The notes under the pieces were generated by a model. That model was not told the origin of the DNA. It was given only the letters and a program-made list of their open reading frames with translations, and made no database searches. A program made the position numbers and the translations under genes. Below, in pieces: positions 1-8,885 of a stretch of DNA of 64,000 bases. Location of the stretch: NCBI GenBank assembly GCA_029250885.1, contig JAQXEK010000068.1, positions 1 to 64,000 of the forward strand, given 5' to 3'. The first letter of the stretch is position 1; the number at the start of each line of letters is the position of its first letter. This DNA comes from Planctomycetota bacterium (GTDB taxonomy: Bacteria > Planctomycetota > UBA1135 > GCA-002686595).

Positions 1-71
1 TGACGCGCTCCGCGAGCCTCTCTAGAACCCCTTTCACACGCCAAGCGACGCATCGCGGGGCGGGAGCACAA

Positions 72-148
72 GCGGTTGTAGCTCAGTTGGTTAGAGTGCC
101 GGCCTGTCACGCCGGAGGTTGCGGGTTCAAGTCCCGTCGCCCTCGCCA
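72..148 (+). tRNA. tRNA-Asp (GTC)
   Basis: Cloverleaf read by eye: D arm GCTC/GAGT at 81-97, anticodon stem CCGGC/GCCGG with loop CTGTCAC giving anticodon GTC (106-108), T arm GCGGG/CCCGT with loop TTCAAGT, discriminator G145 and an encoded CCA at 146-148. The acceptor stem (72-78 with 138-144) is poor: 73-143 (C/U) and 76-140 (U/C) do not pair and 77-139 is a wobble. The remaining arms are intact, so the gene is probably real, but the weak acceptor stem is unusual. Confidence 0.9.
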
Positions 149-153
149 CTTTC

Positions 154-191
154 AAGCTCCGTCTGCCCATCCGGCGGGCGGAGCTTTTTTT
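154..191 (+). terminator. Rho-independent terminator after tRNA-Asp
   Basis: An 8-bp outer stem AAGCTCCG (154-161) pairs with CGGAGCTT (179-186), with further wobble and GCC/GGC pairs inside, and is followed by a run of seven T ending at 191. It lies just downstream of the tRNA and ahead of the RNase D gene. Confidence 0.85.
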
Positions 192-243
192 GTTGGGCTC
201 CGGTGCGATAGTGCCGACAGAGAGCCTTGACTCGGATACCTAA

Positions 244-1473
244 ATGACAGCACCCTTCATCGATCCCACACGCGATTCCGACACCCTGGAGCCGCCGGTG
301 ATGGTCGAGACGCCCGAAGCCCTGGCCAGCCTGATGGCTGCTCTCGAGGGCGTCCAAGAGCTTGGCGTGGACACCGAGGCGGACAGCTTCTACTCCTATA
401 AGGAGAAGGTCTGCCTGTTGCAGCTTACTGTGGGGAAGACAGACTATCTGGTGGATCCTCTGGCAGGCTTGGACCTGTCTCCTTTGGGCGAGATCTTCGG
501 GGACAAGTCCGTGGTTAAGATCCTGCACGACGGCGAGTTCGACGTCCTGATCTTGGGGCGCGACTTCAACTTCCGCTTCAAGAACATCTTCGACACCCGC
601 ATCGCGGCAGCCGCCCTGGGCATCGACAGCCCCGGACTCGCCTCCGTGCTCGACCGCTACTTCGGCGTCGAGGTCGATAAGAGCGAGCAGCGCTCCGACT
701 GGAGCCGCCGCCCCCTAAAGCAGAGCCAGGTCGAATACGCCCGTCTAGATACCCGCTATCTGATGGCCCTAAAGGAGCGCATGGAGGCCGACCTAGAGGA
801 GTCCGGCCGCCGTATGGTACTCGACGGTGAGTGCGAGCGCCTGGAAGAGCTCGAGCCCCCCGTTCGCGAGTTCGACCCGGATGGCTACGCCAAGATCAAG
901 GGCGGCAACCGCCTGAGCCCCGCCGAGAAGGGTGTCCTGCGCGAGCTGTTCATCCTGCGCAACAGCGTCGCCGAAGAGCGCGACGTGCCTCCATTCAAGG
1001 TTCTTGGCAACCACGTCCTCATGGACCTGGCCGTGCGCATGCCCAGTACCATGGGTGAGATCGATGGGCTCAAGGGCTTCCCCAAGGGGCGCCGCCGCGC
1101 CCTGGGACGTGACGTTCTGAGCGCCGTCCAGCGCGGCCGCCAGAATCCCGTCAACAAGAACGTCCAACCAAAGACACGCACTCCGCGTCTGGACGACGAG
1201 CCCTTTGAGTTGCATGAGCGCCTGCGCAGCTGGCGCCGGGAGCGCTCGGATAGGGAGGGCATGGACTCGTCCCTCGTGCTCAACCGACACGTCATGCTGC
1301 GCTTGGCCATGGAGCGCCCGAAGAGCCTGGAACAGATGGGTGCCGTGGAAGGCCTACGTGCCTGGCAACTCGAGCGCTTTGGCGACGATCTCTTGCACCT
1401 TGCGATCACCTTCGAAGAGGACCTGGCCGCAGGTCGCATTGACTTCGATCGCCGGAAGAAGCGCCGCCGCTAA
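244..1473 (+). CDS. rnd: Ribonuclease D (3'-5' exoribonuclease, tRNA/RNA processing)
   Basis: A 409-residue cytoplasmic DEDD-superfamily exoribonuclease expected to trim 3' ends of tRNA and other small RNAs. Exo I motif GVDTEADSFYSY (about residues 40-52), Exo II HDGEFDVLILGRDF (about 96-109) and Exo III with QVEYARLDTRYL (about 161-172) supply the four acidic metal ligands and the tyrosine. Two HRDC-like helical domains follow (about 225-295 and 320-395), matching the family's usual domain order, and the C-terminus is a basic tail (RRKKRRR). It sits directly between two tRNA genes. The ATG at 244 has no clear Shine-Dalgarno. Length is slightly above the E. coli enzyme. Confidence 0.93.
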   Translation: MTAPFIDPTRDSDTLEPPVMVETPEALASLMAALEGVQELGVDTEADSFYSYKEKVCLLQLTVGKTDYLVDPLAGLDLSPLGEIFGDKSVVKILHDGEFDVLILGRDFNFRFKNIFDTRIAAAALGIDSPGLASVLDRYFGVEVDKSEQRSDWSRRPLKQSQVEYARLDTRYLMALKERMEADLEESGRRMVLDGECERLEELEPPVREFDPDGYAKIKGGNRLSPAEKGVLRELFILRNSVAEERDVPPFKVLGNHVLMDLAVRMPSTMGEIDGLKGFPKGRRRALGRDVLSAVQRGRQNPVNKNVQPKTRTPRLDDEPFELHERLRSWRRERSDREGMDSSLVLNRHVMLRLAMERPKSLEQMGAVEGLRAWQLERFGDDLLHLAITFEEDLAAGRIDFDRRKKRRR

Positions 1474-1500
1474 AGCTGAGCTCGTGGCTTCACCAAGGGG

Positions 1501-1576
1501 TGGTGGAGACGAAGGGACTTGAACCCTCGACCTCTGCGTTGCGAACGCAGCGCTCTACCAACTGAGCTACGTCCCC
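1501..1576 (-). tRNA. tRNA-Ala (CGC)
   Basis: Read on the minus strand: acceptor GGGGACG/CGTCTCC, D arm, anticodon stem CTGCG/CGCAG with loop TTCGCAA (anticodon CGC), T arm GAGGG/CCCTT, discriminator A and encoded CCA at 1503-1501. Position 3-70 is a G:U pair, the alanine identity element, which confirms the assignment independently of the anticodon. It is convergent with the RNase D gene. Confidence 0.95.
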
Positions 1577-2050
1577 TTGGGTGATGAGCTTGGGATCCCC
1601 GAACTCACCGCCAGATCATAGCCGCTGGAGCAACTGCGAAACAGGCCAGGGGGTGCAAACCCCAGCTTGGGTCTATTTAGGTGCGCCGCAGTCTCCCGCT
1701 CGGGCCGTTGTGGCGATACGCTTGGCCGACAAGGGGAAGAAGTCTTTTGTCCACGGGATCGAGCAGTTACCTCGGGTGGGTTGGACTGCAGAGCAACCGC
1801 CTACTCCGTCAGGGATGATGTGGAGATCAACTTTGAAAACGATAACTTAGGAGGCCTCGGGCTGCTTTGAGAACCGCGTCACGGTCTACCCGAGCAAGGT
1901 GCGCTTCAACAAAGGCCGCGGTGTGATTCCCAAGGAGATCCTAGGGTTCGATTTGAAGACTCTGGCGGCCAAGAAGGACACCTTGATTCTACGTGCAGCT
2001 TCCCACGTGCGTGGATTGTGAGCCAAAGTGATCCGGATGGACCCTAGGCT
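1577..2050. other. Intergenic stretch with a possible gene remnant
   Basis: No convincing gene. On the + strand an open frame from 1851 to a TGA at 2019-2021 begins right after a stop, has no good start, and encodes a basic segment containing VTVYPSKVRFNKGRG and KEILGFDLKTLAAKK. I do not recognise a family. It could be the 3' end of a decayed gene or chance. The two small + frames starting at 1581 and 1667 lack any coding signature. Confidence 0.3.
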
Positions 2051-4027
2051 CTAGATGCCGAAGGCGCGCCGTAGCCAGTGGGGGCGGCTGTATTCCCAGT
2101 GGCGCTCGGCCACGGCGCCAAACAGGATCGGATAGCCCAGGCAGATCGCCTGGCGCCAGGCGTCGGGCAGGTTTAGCGCGGCGCAATAGTCGTCTAGGGC
2201 TGCGCGCTCGACGGCAGTCAGTCGGTCTGGATTCTGTAGGTCCTCCCAGGCATCCCGTGAGCTGGAACACGAGGCGCGCTCCTGCAGGATCAAGTGCACT
2301 AGGTCGAACAGTGGCAGGCCGTTCGGCGTGAGGCAAGACCAGTCGACGATGCCGCGGATCGTACCGACCTCGGGCGCGCCGGGCTCGACCTCGGCCTGCA
2401 CGATAACGTGCTTGGGGCGTAGGTCGTTGTGGGCGGCCACCCGGGGGATCTCGAGCCCAACCACCAAAGCACGCAGCTCCTGTTTGATGCGCTGGAGGTT
2501 CGCCGGCAGGCAGCGCTCGCCCTGTTCGTTCTCGTCGCCGCGGCCCAAGCGCAGGCTGACCTCCTCAAAGGCAGCTCCGAAGTAGCCGTCGAAGGCCTCA
2601 TCGTCAAAGGTGCACGGGGGCTCAGTGACCAGCTCGGCTAGCAGCTCGCCGGCCTGGGTAAACACGCGGCCCATACCTGCGGGGTCGCCCGAGAGTTGGC
2701 CTGCGCCGAAGCCAGGCATGCGGGTCTCGGCGACCACGTAGGCGCCGTCCACGTGACCCTCGAAGAGTGGGCGCGGGAGCACCGACTCGAGCTTGGATTT
2801 TGGGAAGCGCCCGCCGAGCCAGTTTGTGTGGCGCAGGCCGAGCCGGACGGCCTCCCCGGGACGGTGCCCAAGGGGAACGCGCACAACCCAGCCTTGGTCG
2901 CCACCGGTGAAGATCATAGCCGTGTTGCCGCGGGTAGCCACCAGGTGCTCCGCTGGTGGAGGCTGGGCGCCGAAGTTGTCTGCGATGCTGGTAAGGATCC
3001 TGCCCGATAGGCTAGCCATGGGGCCGCTGTCGACCCGGGGCACAATCCCGTCGATGGTGACCGGACTCCACAGGGCAAATGATGGCGTGAAAACGGGGAA
3101 CAGCCCTAGGCTTTGGCCAAGCATCTTAGAGCGGTTTCCACGCTCCTTGGGACCCAGGGTCAAGCGCAGGGTGCCCGGCGCATCGAGGTCGACTACGTGG
3201 GAGAAGTCGCGCCGGTCCGGGTACAGGGAGACGGCCTTTGGGCGCGGGCTGCCCAAGTCCCGGAAGGCGCGCCGGTGGGCGCGCAGGGTGCGGCTTGAGG
3301 TCGGCGTGTAAGGCCGCCCCACGCGGTCGCCAAAGAGGGCGCGCTTCAAAAAGGGCAGCGGCCGCACCAGGCGGAATTCTCCGCGCTCGCCGGTGGAGAC
3401 CTTGTACGCCAGGCGGTTGTCGGCGGTCACCGCCAGCATGCCGGAGGTGTTGCCAACCTGCCCCGCGCCGCGCACCAACTGCGAGGCCTGGCGCAGGGTC
3501 CACGAGGACCCGGGCGGGGCCTCTTCCATCACGACGAGATCGAAGTTCTCTCCGGCCAGGGGTAGGTCCTTCGTCGTGCAGAGGTGCGTGGCCACGGGCG
3601 ACTTGTTTTCGGGCACCAGGCTCTCGGTGCGCATCTTGGCGATGGCCAGCCGGGCGGGGTCATTGTCCACCAAGGTCACGGTCCAGCCGAGGCGCGCCAG
3701 GGCGACCGTCGTACCCGACAGGCTGTTGCCGATCAGCAGCGCCGTCCCCGGCTGGGGAGTCTCGACGCACAGCAACCAAGCGCCTCGGCTGGGGCGCAAC
3801 AGCTGGGCCAGCTTGGCCGAATCTGGGGATGAGAGGCTCAGGAGCCACTCCTCAGCGGTCTCGCGCCAGGCGCGCTCACGCGTCGGCGCCAGGGCTTCGG
3901 CCAGCAGTACCTCGTGCACACCAGGGCTCAGGGACTCGCCGAGCTCCTTTGCTAGGGTTGCCAGGGCGGCGTGGGCCTCGGCGTCCGCCTCCTTGAGCTT
4001 GCGCTTGAGGGTCTCTTGAACGTTCAA
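2051..4027 (-). CDS. Fusion of a Rossmann methyltransferase-like domain and an aminoglycoside-phosphotransferase-type kinase domain
   Basis: A 658-residue protein. After an alpha-helical N-terminus, residues about 90-230 look like a class I SAM-methyltransferase fold: glycine motif LLIGNSLSGTTVALA, acidic strand end TVTLVDNDPARL, then DLVVMEEAPPGS. Residues about 330-640 resemble the APH/choline-kinase fold, with catalytic loop HNDLRPKH and metal-binding VDWS. The Asn of the usual HxDxxxxN is His here, so kinase activity is uncertain. The substrate is unknown. Its ATG overlaps the stop of the upstream polytopic membrane protein by 4 bp, so the two are translationally coupled; a role in cell-surface glycan or lipid modification is an inference from that partner. 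Confidence 0.7.
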   Translation of the reverse strand: MNVQETLKRKLKEADAEAHAALATLAKELGESLSPGVHEVLLAEALAPTRERAWRETAEEWLLSLSSPDSAKLAQLLRPSRGAWLLCVETPQPGTALLIGNSLSGTTVALARLGWTVTLVDNDPARLAIAKMRTESLVPENKSPVATHLCTTKDLPLAGENFDLVVMEEAPPGSSWTLRQASQLVRGAGQVGNTSGMLAVTADNRLAYKVSTGERGEFRLVRPLPFLKRALFGDRVGRPYTPTSSRTLRAHRRAFRDLGSPRPKAVSLYPDRRDFSHVVDLDAPGTLRLTLGPKERGNRSKMLGQSLGLFPVFTPSFALWSPVTIDGIVPRVDSGPMASLSGRILTSIADNFGAQPPPAEHLVATRGNTAMIFTGGDQGWVVRVPLGHRPGEAVRLGLRHTNWLGGRFPKSKLESVLPRPLFEGHVDGAYVVAETRMPGFGAGQLSGDPAGMGRVFTQAGELLAELVTEPPCTFDDEAFDGYFGAAFEEVSLRLGRGDENEQGERCLPANLQRIKQELRALVVGLEIPRVAAHNDLRPKHVIVQAEVEPGAPEVGTIRGIVDWSCLTPNGLPLFDLVHLILQERASCSSSRDAWEDLQNPDRLTAVERAALDDYCAALNLPDAWRQAICLGYPILFGAVAERHWEYSRPHWLRRAFGI

Positions 4028-5496
4028 CGGAGCTCGCCCCGGTTGCTAGGGAAGAGCGCGGGCAAGCCGGTGGCGACCATCAGAACTCCGGGGCCCGCGA
4101 GCAGCACCAAGAGCTGGAAGATGGACTGCTGCCATTGGGCCCGCGCGCCGAGGTGCATGCCCTCGACCACGATCTCCAAGCCCGTGGGCAGGAGCCATCC
4201 AAAGAGGGCCACAGCGAAGACGAAAGCGAGCTCGGGGCGGGGCAGACTCTGGGTGCGATTCTGACGCCAAGGGCGGCGGACCAGCAGGGCGATTCCAGTG
4301 ACGTCGATGAGCGCGAAGAGGATGCCGAACCAGAGTGAGTAACCGTAGAGGGCGGCTTGGAAGATGCTGGAGAAGGCCGGTAGGTCTTCGGTCGGTAGTG
4401 CGGCGAAGTGCTCGGTGGGGAAGCGCAGGATGCCAGCTGCGATGGTGACCGCGAGACACGTGGCAAACAGCTTGATGCTGCGGGCGCGACCGTTGCTAGG
4501 AGTGAGGATCAACAGGCTGAGCACGCCGGCCAGGGCGAGGCCCGTGGTGGTAGCGGCTAGGTTTGGAGACGCGTGGAAGGGCAGGGCCGTGAAGGCGATC
4601 GCGGCTAAGGTCGCGGCGCGGCGGTCGGCCCGGCGCAGGGCGATGTAACCGAGAGCTGTGGCGCCGGTGAACAGCAGGGCGAGCTTAGGTACGGGGCTGT
4701 AGAGAGGCGAGTCCCACAGCCACGAGGCCTGGACGAGTCCGGCGGGCAAGAGGGCAAACAGCAGCAGGATACTGCGGCGCCAGAGGGCCCCGAGGTGGGC
4801 GGCGGCGAGGGCGTAGCCAAGCAGCACGATGGTTGCCGCAAAGGCCGCGGCGGAGGTGGCGGGACTCGCGACGGCGGCCTCGATCCAGTTCGTGGTCTCT
4901 GGCCTGAAGGTGAAGGAGGCCATGAGCAGGGGGAGGGGGCGACCTGTTCCCGTGACTAGGCCAAGGAGAGGCGCGACGGCGACCAAGGCTGTGGCGCCGA
5001 GCAGCAAGCTGGATAGACGCGCCGGCCGCTCGATGCCAGCCATGCCGTGGCGCGGAACCATGGCGCCGGGCCTGGTAAGGAGACTTGCTGCCAAGAGCAG
5101 GCCTAGGACGCAGGCGAGCACTGCGATCGAGACCGAGCTTGGGACACCGAGGAAGCCCTCGCAAAGCGCGATCACGGGCGCGACAAATCCGAAGGCGCAC
5201 AGGCCAAGGGCATGGCTCGCAGCCCAGGTGCAGGCGAGCCCGCCGGAGTCGCGGCGGACAAGGCCATGCTCGCCCGGAAAGCCCGGTGGCAGCCACGCCA
5301 TCAGAATGCGGCCGGTTGCTGCGAGGGCGAGCATGTAGCCTAGGCTGCCGGCGGCGCTGCTCTCCATTGGGCCGGCCGTAGTCCAAGCCTCGACCACTGG
5401 ACCGAGGCCATAGACCGTCGCCAGGGCAGCGCAAAACAGCAGCAGCCAGGCGGCGCGTTGGAGGGCGGGCTGGCTTGGGGAAGCGGGGGAGGGCAT
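4024..5496 (-). CDS. Polytopic membrane protein, function unknown
   Basis: A 490-residue, strongly hydrophobic protein with about ten to twelve predicted membrane segments (for example AAWLLLFCAALATVYGLG near residue 15, and VFAVALFGWLLPTGLEI and LLVLLAGPGVLMVATGL near the C-terminus). There is no signature I can name; the layout is reminiscent of GT-C type glycosyltransferases, but I see no catalytic motif. It is the first gene of a two-gene operon with the methyltransferase/kinase fusion (4-bp ATGA overlap). A TAGAAT hexamer ends 6 bp before its ATG, suggesting a leaderless transcript divergent from the membrane protein at 5668. Confidence 0.65.
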   Translation of the reverse strand: MPSPASPSQPALQRAAWLLLFCAALATVYGLGPVVEAWTTAGPMESSAAGSLGYMLALAATGRILMAWLPPGFPGEHGLVRRDSGGLACTWAASHALGLCAFGFVAPVIALCEGFLGVPSSVSIAVLACVLGLLLAASLLTRPGAMVPRHGMAGIERPARLSSLLLGATALVAVAPLLGLVTGTGRPLPLLMASFTFRPETTNWIEAAVASPATSAAAFAATIVLLGYALAAAHLGALWRRSILLLFALLPAGLVQASWLWDSPLYSPVPKLALLFTGATALGYIALRRADRRAATLAAIAFTALPFHASPNLAATTTGLALAGVLSLLILTPSNGRARSIKLFATCLAVTIAAGILRFPTEHFAALPTEDLPAFSSIFQAALYGYSLWFGILFALIDVTGIALLVRRPWRQNRTQSLPRPELAFVFAVALFGWLLPTGLEIVVEGMHLGARAQWQQSIFQLLVLLAGPGVLMVATGLPALFPSNRGELR

Positions 5497-5502
5497 GGCG
5501 GC

Positions 5503-5508
5503 ATTCTA
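5503..5508 (-). promoter_or_regulatory. Candidate -10 element, leaderless start of the 5496 gene
   Basis: Minus-strand TAGAAT followed by 6 bases (GCCGCC) and then the ATG, so transcription would begin at or next to the start codon. No clear -35. It matches the spacing seen at several other starts in the window. Confidence 0.45.
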
Positions 5509-5654
5509 AGGGCGCAGCCCCGGCGCTTGCATCGCGAGGCCCTCGAAAAGGTGCTCTCGTCGGGAAAAGGCCTCCCTGTCATGGCGTGCGCCGGTCGCGC
5601 CAAACTTCGGCCAAGGCCAGCGATCCCCATGGACCGAGTCTGGGAGCGCTGTGC

Positions 5655-5660
5655 TAGCAT
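5655..5660 (+). promoter_or_regulatory. Candidate extended -10, leaderless start of the 5668 gene
   Basis: TGC-TAGCAT ends 7 bases before the ATG at 5668. No Shine-Dalgarno can be seen in the gap, so the mRNA would be leaderless if this hexamer is used. Confidence 0.45.
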
Positions 5661-5667
5661 TCGGCCC

Positions 5668-7194
5668 ATGAGACAAGCGGAAGCCAGCAGTACCCTCGAC
5701 GAGCCACGGGCGAGCAAGCTCTGGCTTGGGGTCGCTTGGTTGGCCTGTGCCAGCCTAATCGTGCTGCGGGACACGGCCCTTGTGACCTCGCCTCGCTTTT
5801 GGGCCGAAGAGGGCATCGTCTACTTCAACTTTGCCAACCAGCACAGCTTCGCCGAGACCCTGGGCTTTGTGCACTTTGGCTACCTAGCGCTGTTCGCCAA
5901 CATTGCCGTTGGCCTTGCGGCGATGGTGCCTGCCGCCACGGCCCCACTGGTGACGTTGATCGCGAGCGCGGCGGGCCAGCTGTTTGTGGCTGGCTTCGTG
6001 CTGTTCCACCAAGGCACGTTTCTACGCAGCACAGCGGCGAGGATCTGCGCCGTGGCCGTGGTGACCTTCGTGGGCATGGGCGGCGAGCTCTGGCTTAACA
6101 CGATCAACACCTCCCACCACTTTCCGATCGTCGTGTTCTTGGTGGCGATCTCCGACAAGGCGAACCTGTCCCGGGGGCGAACCGCATTCGCCCTGGGGAT
6201 CGTCGTGTTCTTGGGACTCAGTAGCGTGGTCGCTTGTCTGGTGACGCCGCTCTTTTTGCTGCGCTACCTTCGAGAGCGCCAGGGCATGGACTTAGTGCTC
6301 GGTGGTGCGCTCGGGTTGGTGGGTCTGGTTCAGCTAGGGCTGATGGCCAGCTATTCGGCGCCCCTGGTGACGCGCTTCGGCGCAACCGACGAGACCCTTG
6401 GGCGCTTCTTCTACTACCTGTTCACCTACCCCGTCTTGCCCATCTCGGGGGAAGCCCCCCTGCGATTGTGGGCGGGCCTTCTTACGGTGCCGCTGATGCT
6501 CGTCCTTGGGCGGAAGCGCGAGAACCAGCTCTTTATCCTGGGGTTCCTGATCTGCACGATCGCGCCCTTTCTAGGCTCGATCCACATGATCGGCGGCGTG
6601 CGCTATGCCTATGGCGCCGTCGTGATCTTCCACCTCTTGATGCTGCGTGCGGCCTTGGATTCCGGTAGCTCGAAGCTGCTGCGGTCCGCCTGCGGCGCGG
6701 CGCTTGCCATCGCGATGGTGACCGGCGCGGCCTGTTACAAGTCGGGCTGGTCCTCGTACTCAAGCCCCCAGTGGACGACCTGGGCGAGCGAGGTCGAGGC
6801 ATGGGAAGCTGCGCCGCGGTCTTGGGTGCAAGTGCATCCCCAGGCCGGGGGCAAGTTCGGCAACACTTGGCGATTCAAGTTGAGTCCCGACGAGATCCGG
6901 CTAGCCGCTGAGCACGGCACCGCGATGGCCGTGGTCGACGAGCGGCAGGTTCTGTTGCCCGTGGTGCATGTACCCACCCTCGGCAATATGCGCCTGGCTT
7001 TGAGGCGGTCCGAGGAGGGAGTCGGTCTGTGGGAGGGGCAACTAGGGGAGATGGTTAGCGAGGAGGAATGGCCCATGGCCCGATTCAGCCTGAACCTAGG
7101 TCAGTTGGCTTTTGTTGATGATCAAGGCGAGGTTGTTCACATGAGGGTCGCGTCGATTTCAGAGGACTTTATCGTCCAAGTTGTTGGCCCCTAA
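5668..7194 (+). CDS. Polytopic membrane protein, possibly a glycosyltransferase-like protein
   Basis: A 508-residue protein with a dozen hydrophobic segments over residues about 20-360 (for example LFANIAVGLAAMVPAATA and GLLTVPLMLVLG) and a hydrophilic C-terminal domain of about 150 residues. Early in the chain is SPRFWAEEGIVYFNF; an acidic pair in a first extracytoplasmic loop is typical of GT-C glycosyltransferases and related DUFs, so a lipid-linked sugar transferase is possible but unproven. The frame is open from 5458, but I place the start at ATG 5668, just before the first hydrophobic segment and 7 bases after a TAGCAT hexamer. It is divergent from 4024-5496. Confidence 0.65.
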   Translation: MRQAEASSTLDEPRASKLWLGVAWLACASLIVLRDTALVTSPRFWAEEGIVYFNFANQHSFAETLGFVHFGYLALFANIAVGLAAMVPAATAPLVTLIASAAGQLFVAGFVLFHQGTFLRSTAARICAVAVVTFVGMGGELWLNTINTSHHFPIVVFLVAISDKANLSRGRTAFALGIVVFLGLSSVVACLVTPLFLLRYLRERQGMDLVLGGALGLVGLVQLGLMASYSAPLVTRFGATDETLGRFFYYLFTYPVLPISGEAPLRLWAGLLTVPLMLVLGRKRENQLFILGFLICTIAPFLGSIHMIGGVRYAYGAVVIFHLLMLRAALDSGSSKLLRSACGAALAIAMVTGAACYKSGWSSYSSPQWTTWASEVEAWEAAPRSWVQVHPQAGGKFGNTWRFKLSPDEIRLAAEHGTAMAVVDERQVLLPVVHVPTLGNMRLALRRSEEGVGLWEGQLGEMVSEEEWPMARFSLNLGQLAFVDDQGEVVHMRVASISEDFIVQVVGP

Positions 7195-7293
7195 CTTGGG
7201 GCCCTGGCCGTTCCTTTACGCGTAAGGAGTAGGCCGAGACCGGCGCTGTTGGGGAACAGGCGACAGGTAGGTTCAGATTCGGATTACACCTGA

Positions 7294-8850
7294 ATGCTGG
7301 CAACCGAGAGCTTTATAGCTCTACACGTGATGGGGGAAGGAAGCGCGTTCATGCTTTTGGCCTTCACCTCGGAAGCAGTCCCAAGCCCATTCGCCGGTGC
7401 TCCAGGACTCGGGGTCCCCCTGTCAAGCTCCCTATTCACCTTCGCACTTGATGCAAGCGGCGATAGGGATATTCCCGTAGTCGTGCCCGTTACAGCATCT
7501 CTGGGATCACTTCAGGCCCGTATCCAAGTGGTCGCCTTGGCTGCTTCTGGTGTCCTTTCTAAGTCCAATGTCGCAGTGACGAGCCTTGCTCCGAGCCCGC
7601 CGGGGGCATTCTTACAAGCCGGGCAAGAGGCACTGCCCGGAGCCGCATTCGGCAGTGGGGCGTTCTCTGTTAGGTCAGGGGATTTTGACCTCGATGGACG
7701 GCCTGAGCTCCTCGTCCAATCGAGCCTCGGGACAGAATACTGGGACAACTCTTCTGGCGCAGGCGGCATGAGCCTAGTTGCCAAGCCCGACGTGTTTTCC
7801 GGCTTGCCAGAAGTGGGCGGTGCGTACGAAATCGGGGATGTCAATAGGGATGGTTTCCTTGACATCGTTTCGGGTTCCTTCATCGACTCGAGCTCTGGTG
7901 CCGTACCAGGTCGAGTCTTGCTAGGAGATGGGGCCGGCGGGTTTGTTCACCACGGGGATCTTCCGCCGATGCTGGGCGCGTCGACAGATGTCGAAATGGG
8001 GGACCTGGATCTCGACGGCGATTTGGACCTATTCGTGGCTACGGGTGGAAATCCGCATACGGGATCCTCCGGATCGCCGGACCACATCCTTTGGAATGAT
8101 GGATCGGGGGTGTTCTCTGATGACTCTTTTTTCGCGACCGCCCCTTTCAACGACGGGACCGCCGGCAGCACATCGGCAACTCTTGGAGACCTCAATGGGG
8201 ATGGCTTTTTGGAAGTGGTTGTCGGAAAGACAGATCCCCAAGGCTTATCTGGACCGATCGGTGCCCAAAACCAAGTCATCTTCGTTTTGGGGCCAGGCGT
8301 GATCTTTGACCAGACCGGCCCTCTACTTCCCACCATTAGGGACAACACGAACGGCCTCGAACTCGCGGACGTCGACTGCGATGGCGACCTTGATCTGGTT
8401 GTTGCCAATCTTCGCAATAGCCTTGGGACAGTCGCCAGCGGAGATCTATTGATCAACCAAGGCGGGCTGCAGGGGGGCACGCCTGGTTTGATGATCGAGC
8501 AGGTCGATGCCGACCTAAAGCTCACGAGTTCGCAGTTGCTTCGACTGGGCGTGACGCTCTTCGATGCGGACAATGACGGCGACATCGACATTCTTTACGC
8601 CGTCCATGACTTGCCTCCTGGTTCCTTGCAGCCGTTGTATCTAAATCAGGGTGGACTGCAGGCGGGAGTCCTTGGTGATTTTGCCCTGGCGACGTGGTTC
8701 CACCCTGGCGATCTGATCGTCAATCAATCTTACGCTGTGGACTTGGATGTCGATGGCGACCAAGACCTCTTACTGCCTTCCACGGGGTCCCTTAGCGGTG
8801 ATCCCGGCGGGGCCGACCTTCACCTTTTTTGGGGGACTACAGCAAAGTAG
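7294..8850 (+). CDS. FG-GAP/VCBS-repeat calcium-binding surface-type protein, N-terminus apparently truncated
   Basis: A 518-residue protein. Residues about 1-105 look like the beta-rich domain found in many planctomycetal secreted proteins. Residues about 125-515 hold a series of FG-GAP/VCBS repeats with Ca-binding loops (DFDLDGRPE, DVNRDGFLD, DLDLDGDLD, DLNGDGFLE, DVDCDGDLD, DADNDGDID, DLDVDGDQD), predicted to form a beta-propeller outside the cell. There is no signal peptide at the only usable ATG, and an in-frame TGA (7291-7293) abuts it, so an upstream exon-like N-terminus has been lost or is frameshifted. Base composition and codon use are less GC-biased than the flanks. Confidence 0.75.
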   Translation: MLATESFIALHVMGEGSAFMLLAFTSEAVPSPFAGAPGLGVPLSSSLFTFALDASGDRDIPVVVPVTASLGSLQARIQVVALAASGVLSKSNVAVTSLAPSPPGAFLQAGQEALPGAAFGSGAFSVRSGDFDLDGRPELLVQSSLGTEYWDNSSGAGGMSLVAKPDVFSGLPEVGGAYEIGDVNRDGFLDIVSGSFIDSSSGAVPGRVLLGDGAGGFVHHGDLPPMLGASTDVEMGDLDLDGDLDLFVATGGNPHTGSSGSPDHILWNDGSGVFSDDSFFATAPFNDGTAGSTSATLGDLNGDGFLEVVVGKTDPQGLSGPIGAQNQVIFVLGPGVIFDQTGPLLPTIRDNTNGLELADVDCDGDLDLVVANLRNSLGTVASGDLLINQGGLQGGTPGLMIEQVDADLKLTSSQLLRLGVTLFDADNDGDIDILYAVHDLPPGSLQPLYLNQGGLQAGVLGDFALATWFHPGDLIVNQSYAVDLDVDGDQDLLLPSTGSLSGDPGGADLHLFWGTTAK

Positions 8851-8885
8851 TCCGCCTCCCCTTTGTATTCCCTTTTGGAAATTTT

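Noticed and set aside
1581-1870. Two small + strand frames after tRNA-Ala
   Set aside because: Their translations are Pro/Ser/Arg-rich without domain signatures, and the starts lack any expression signal.
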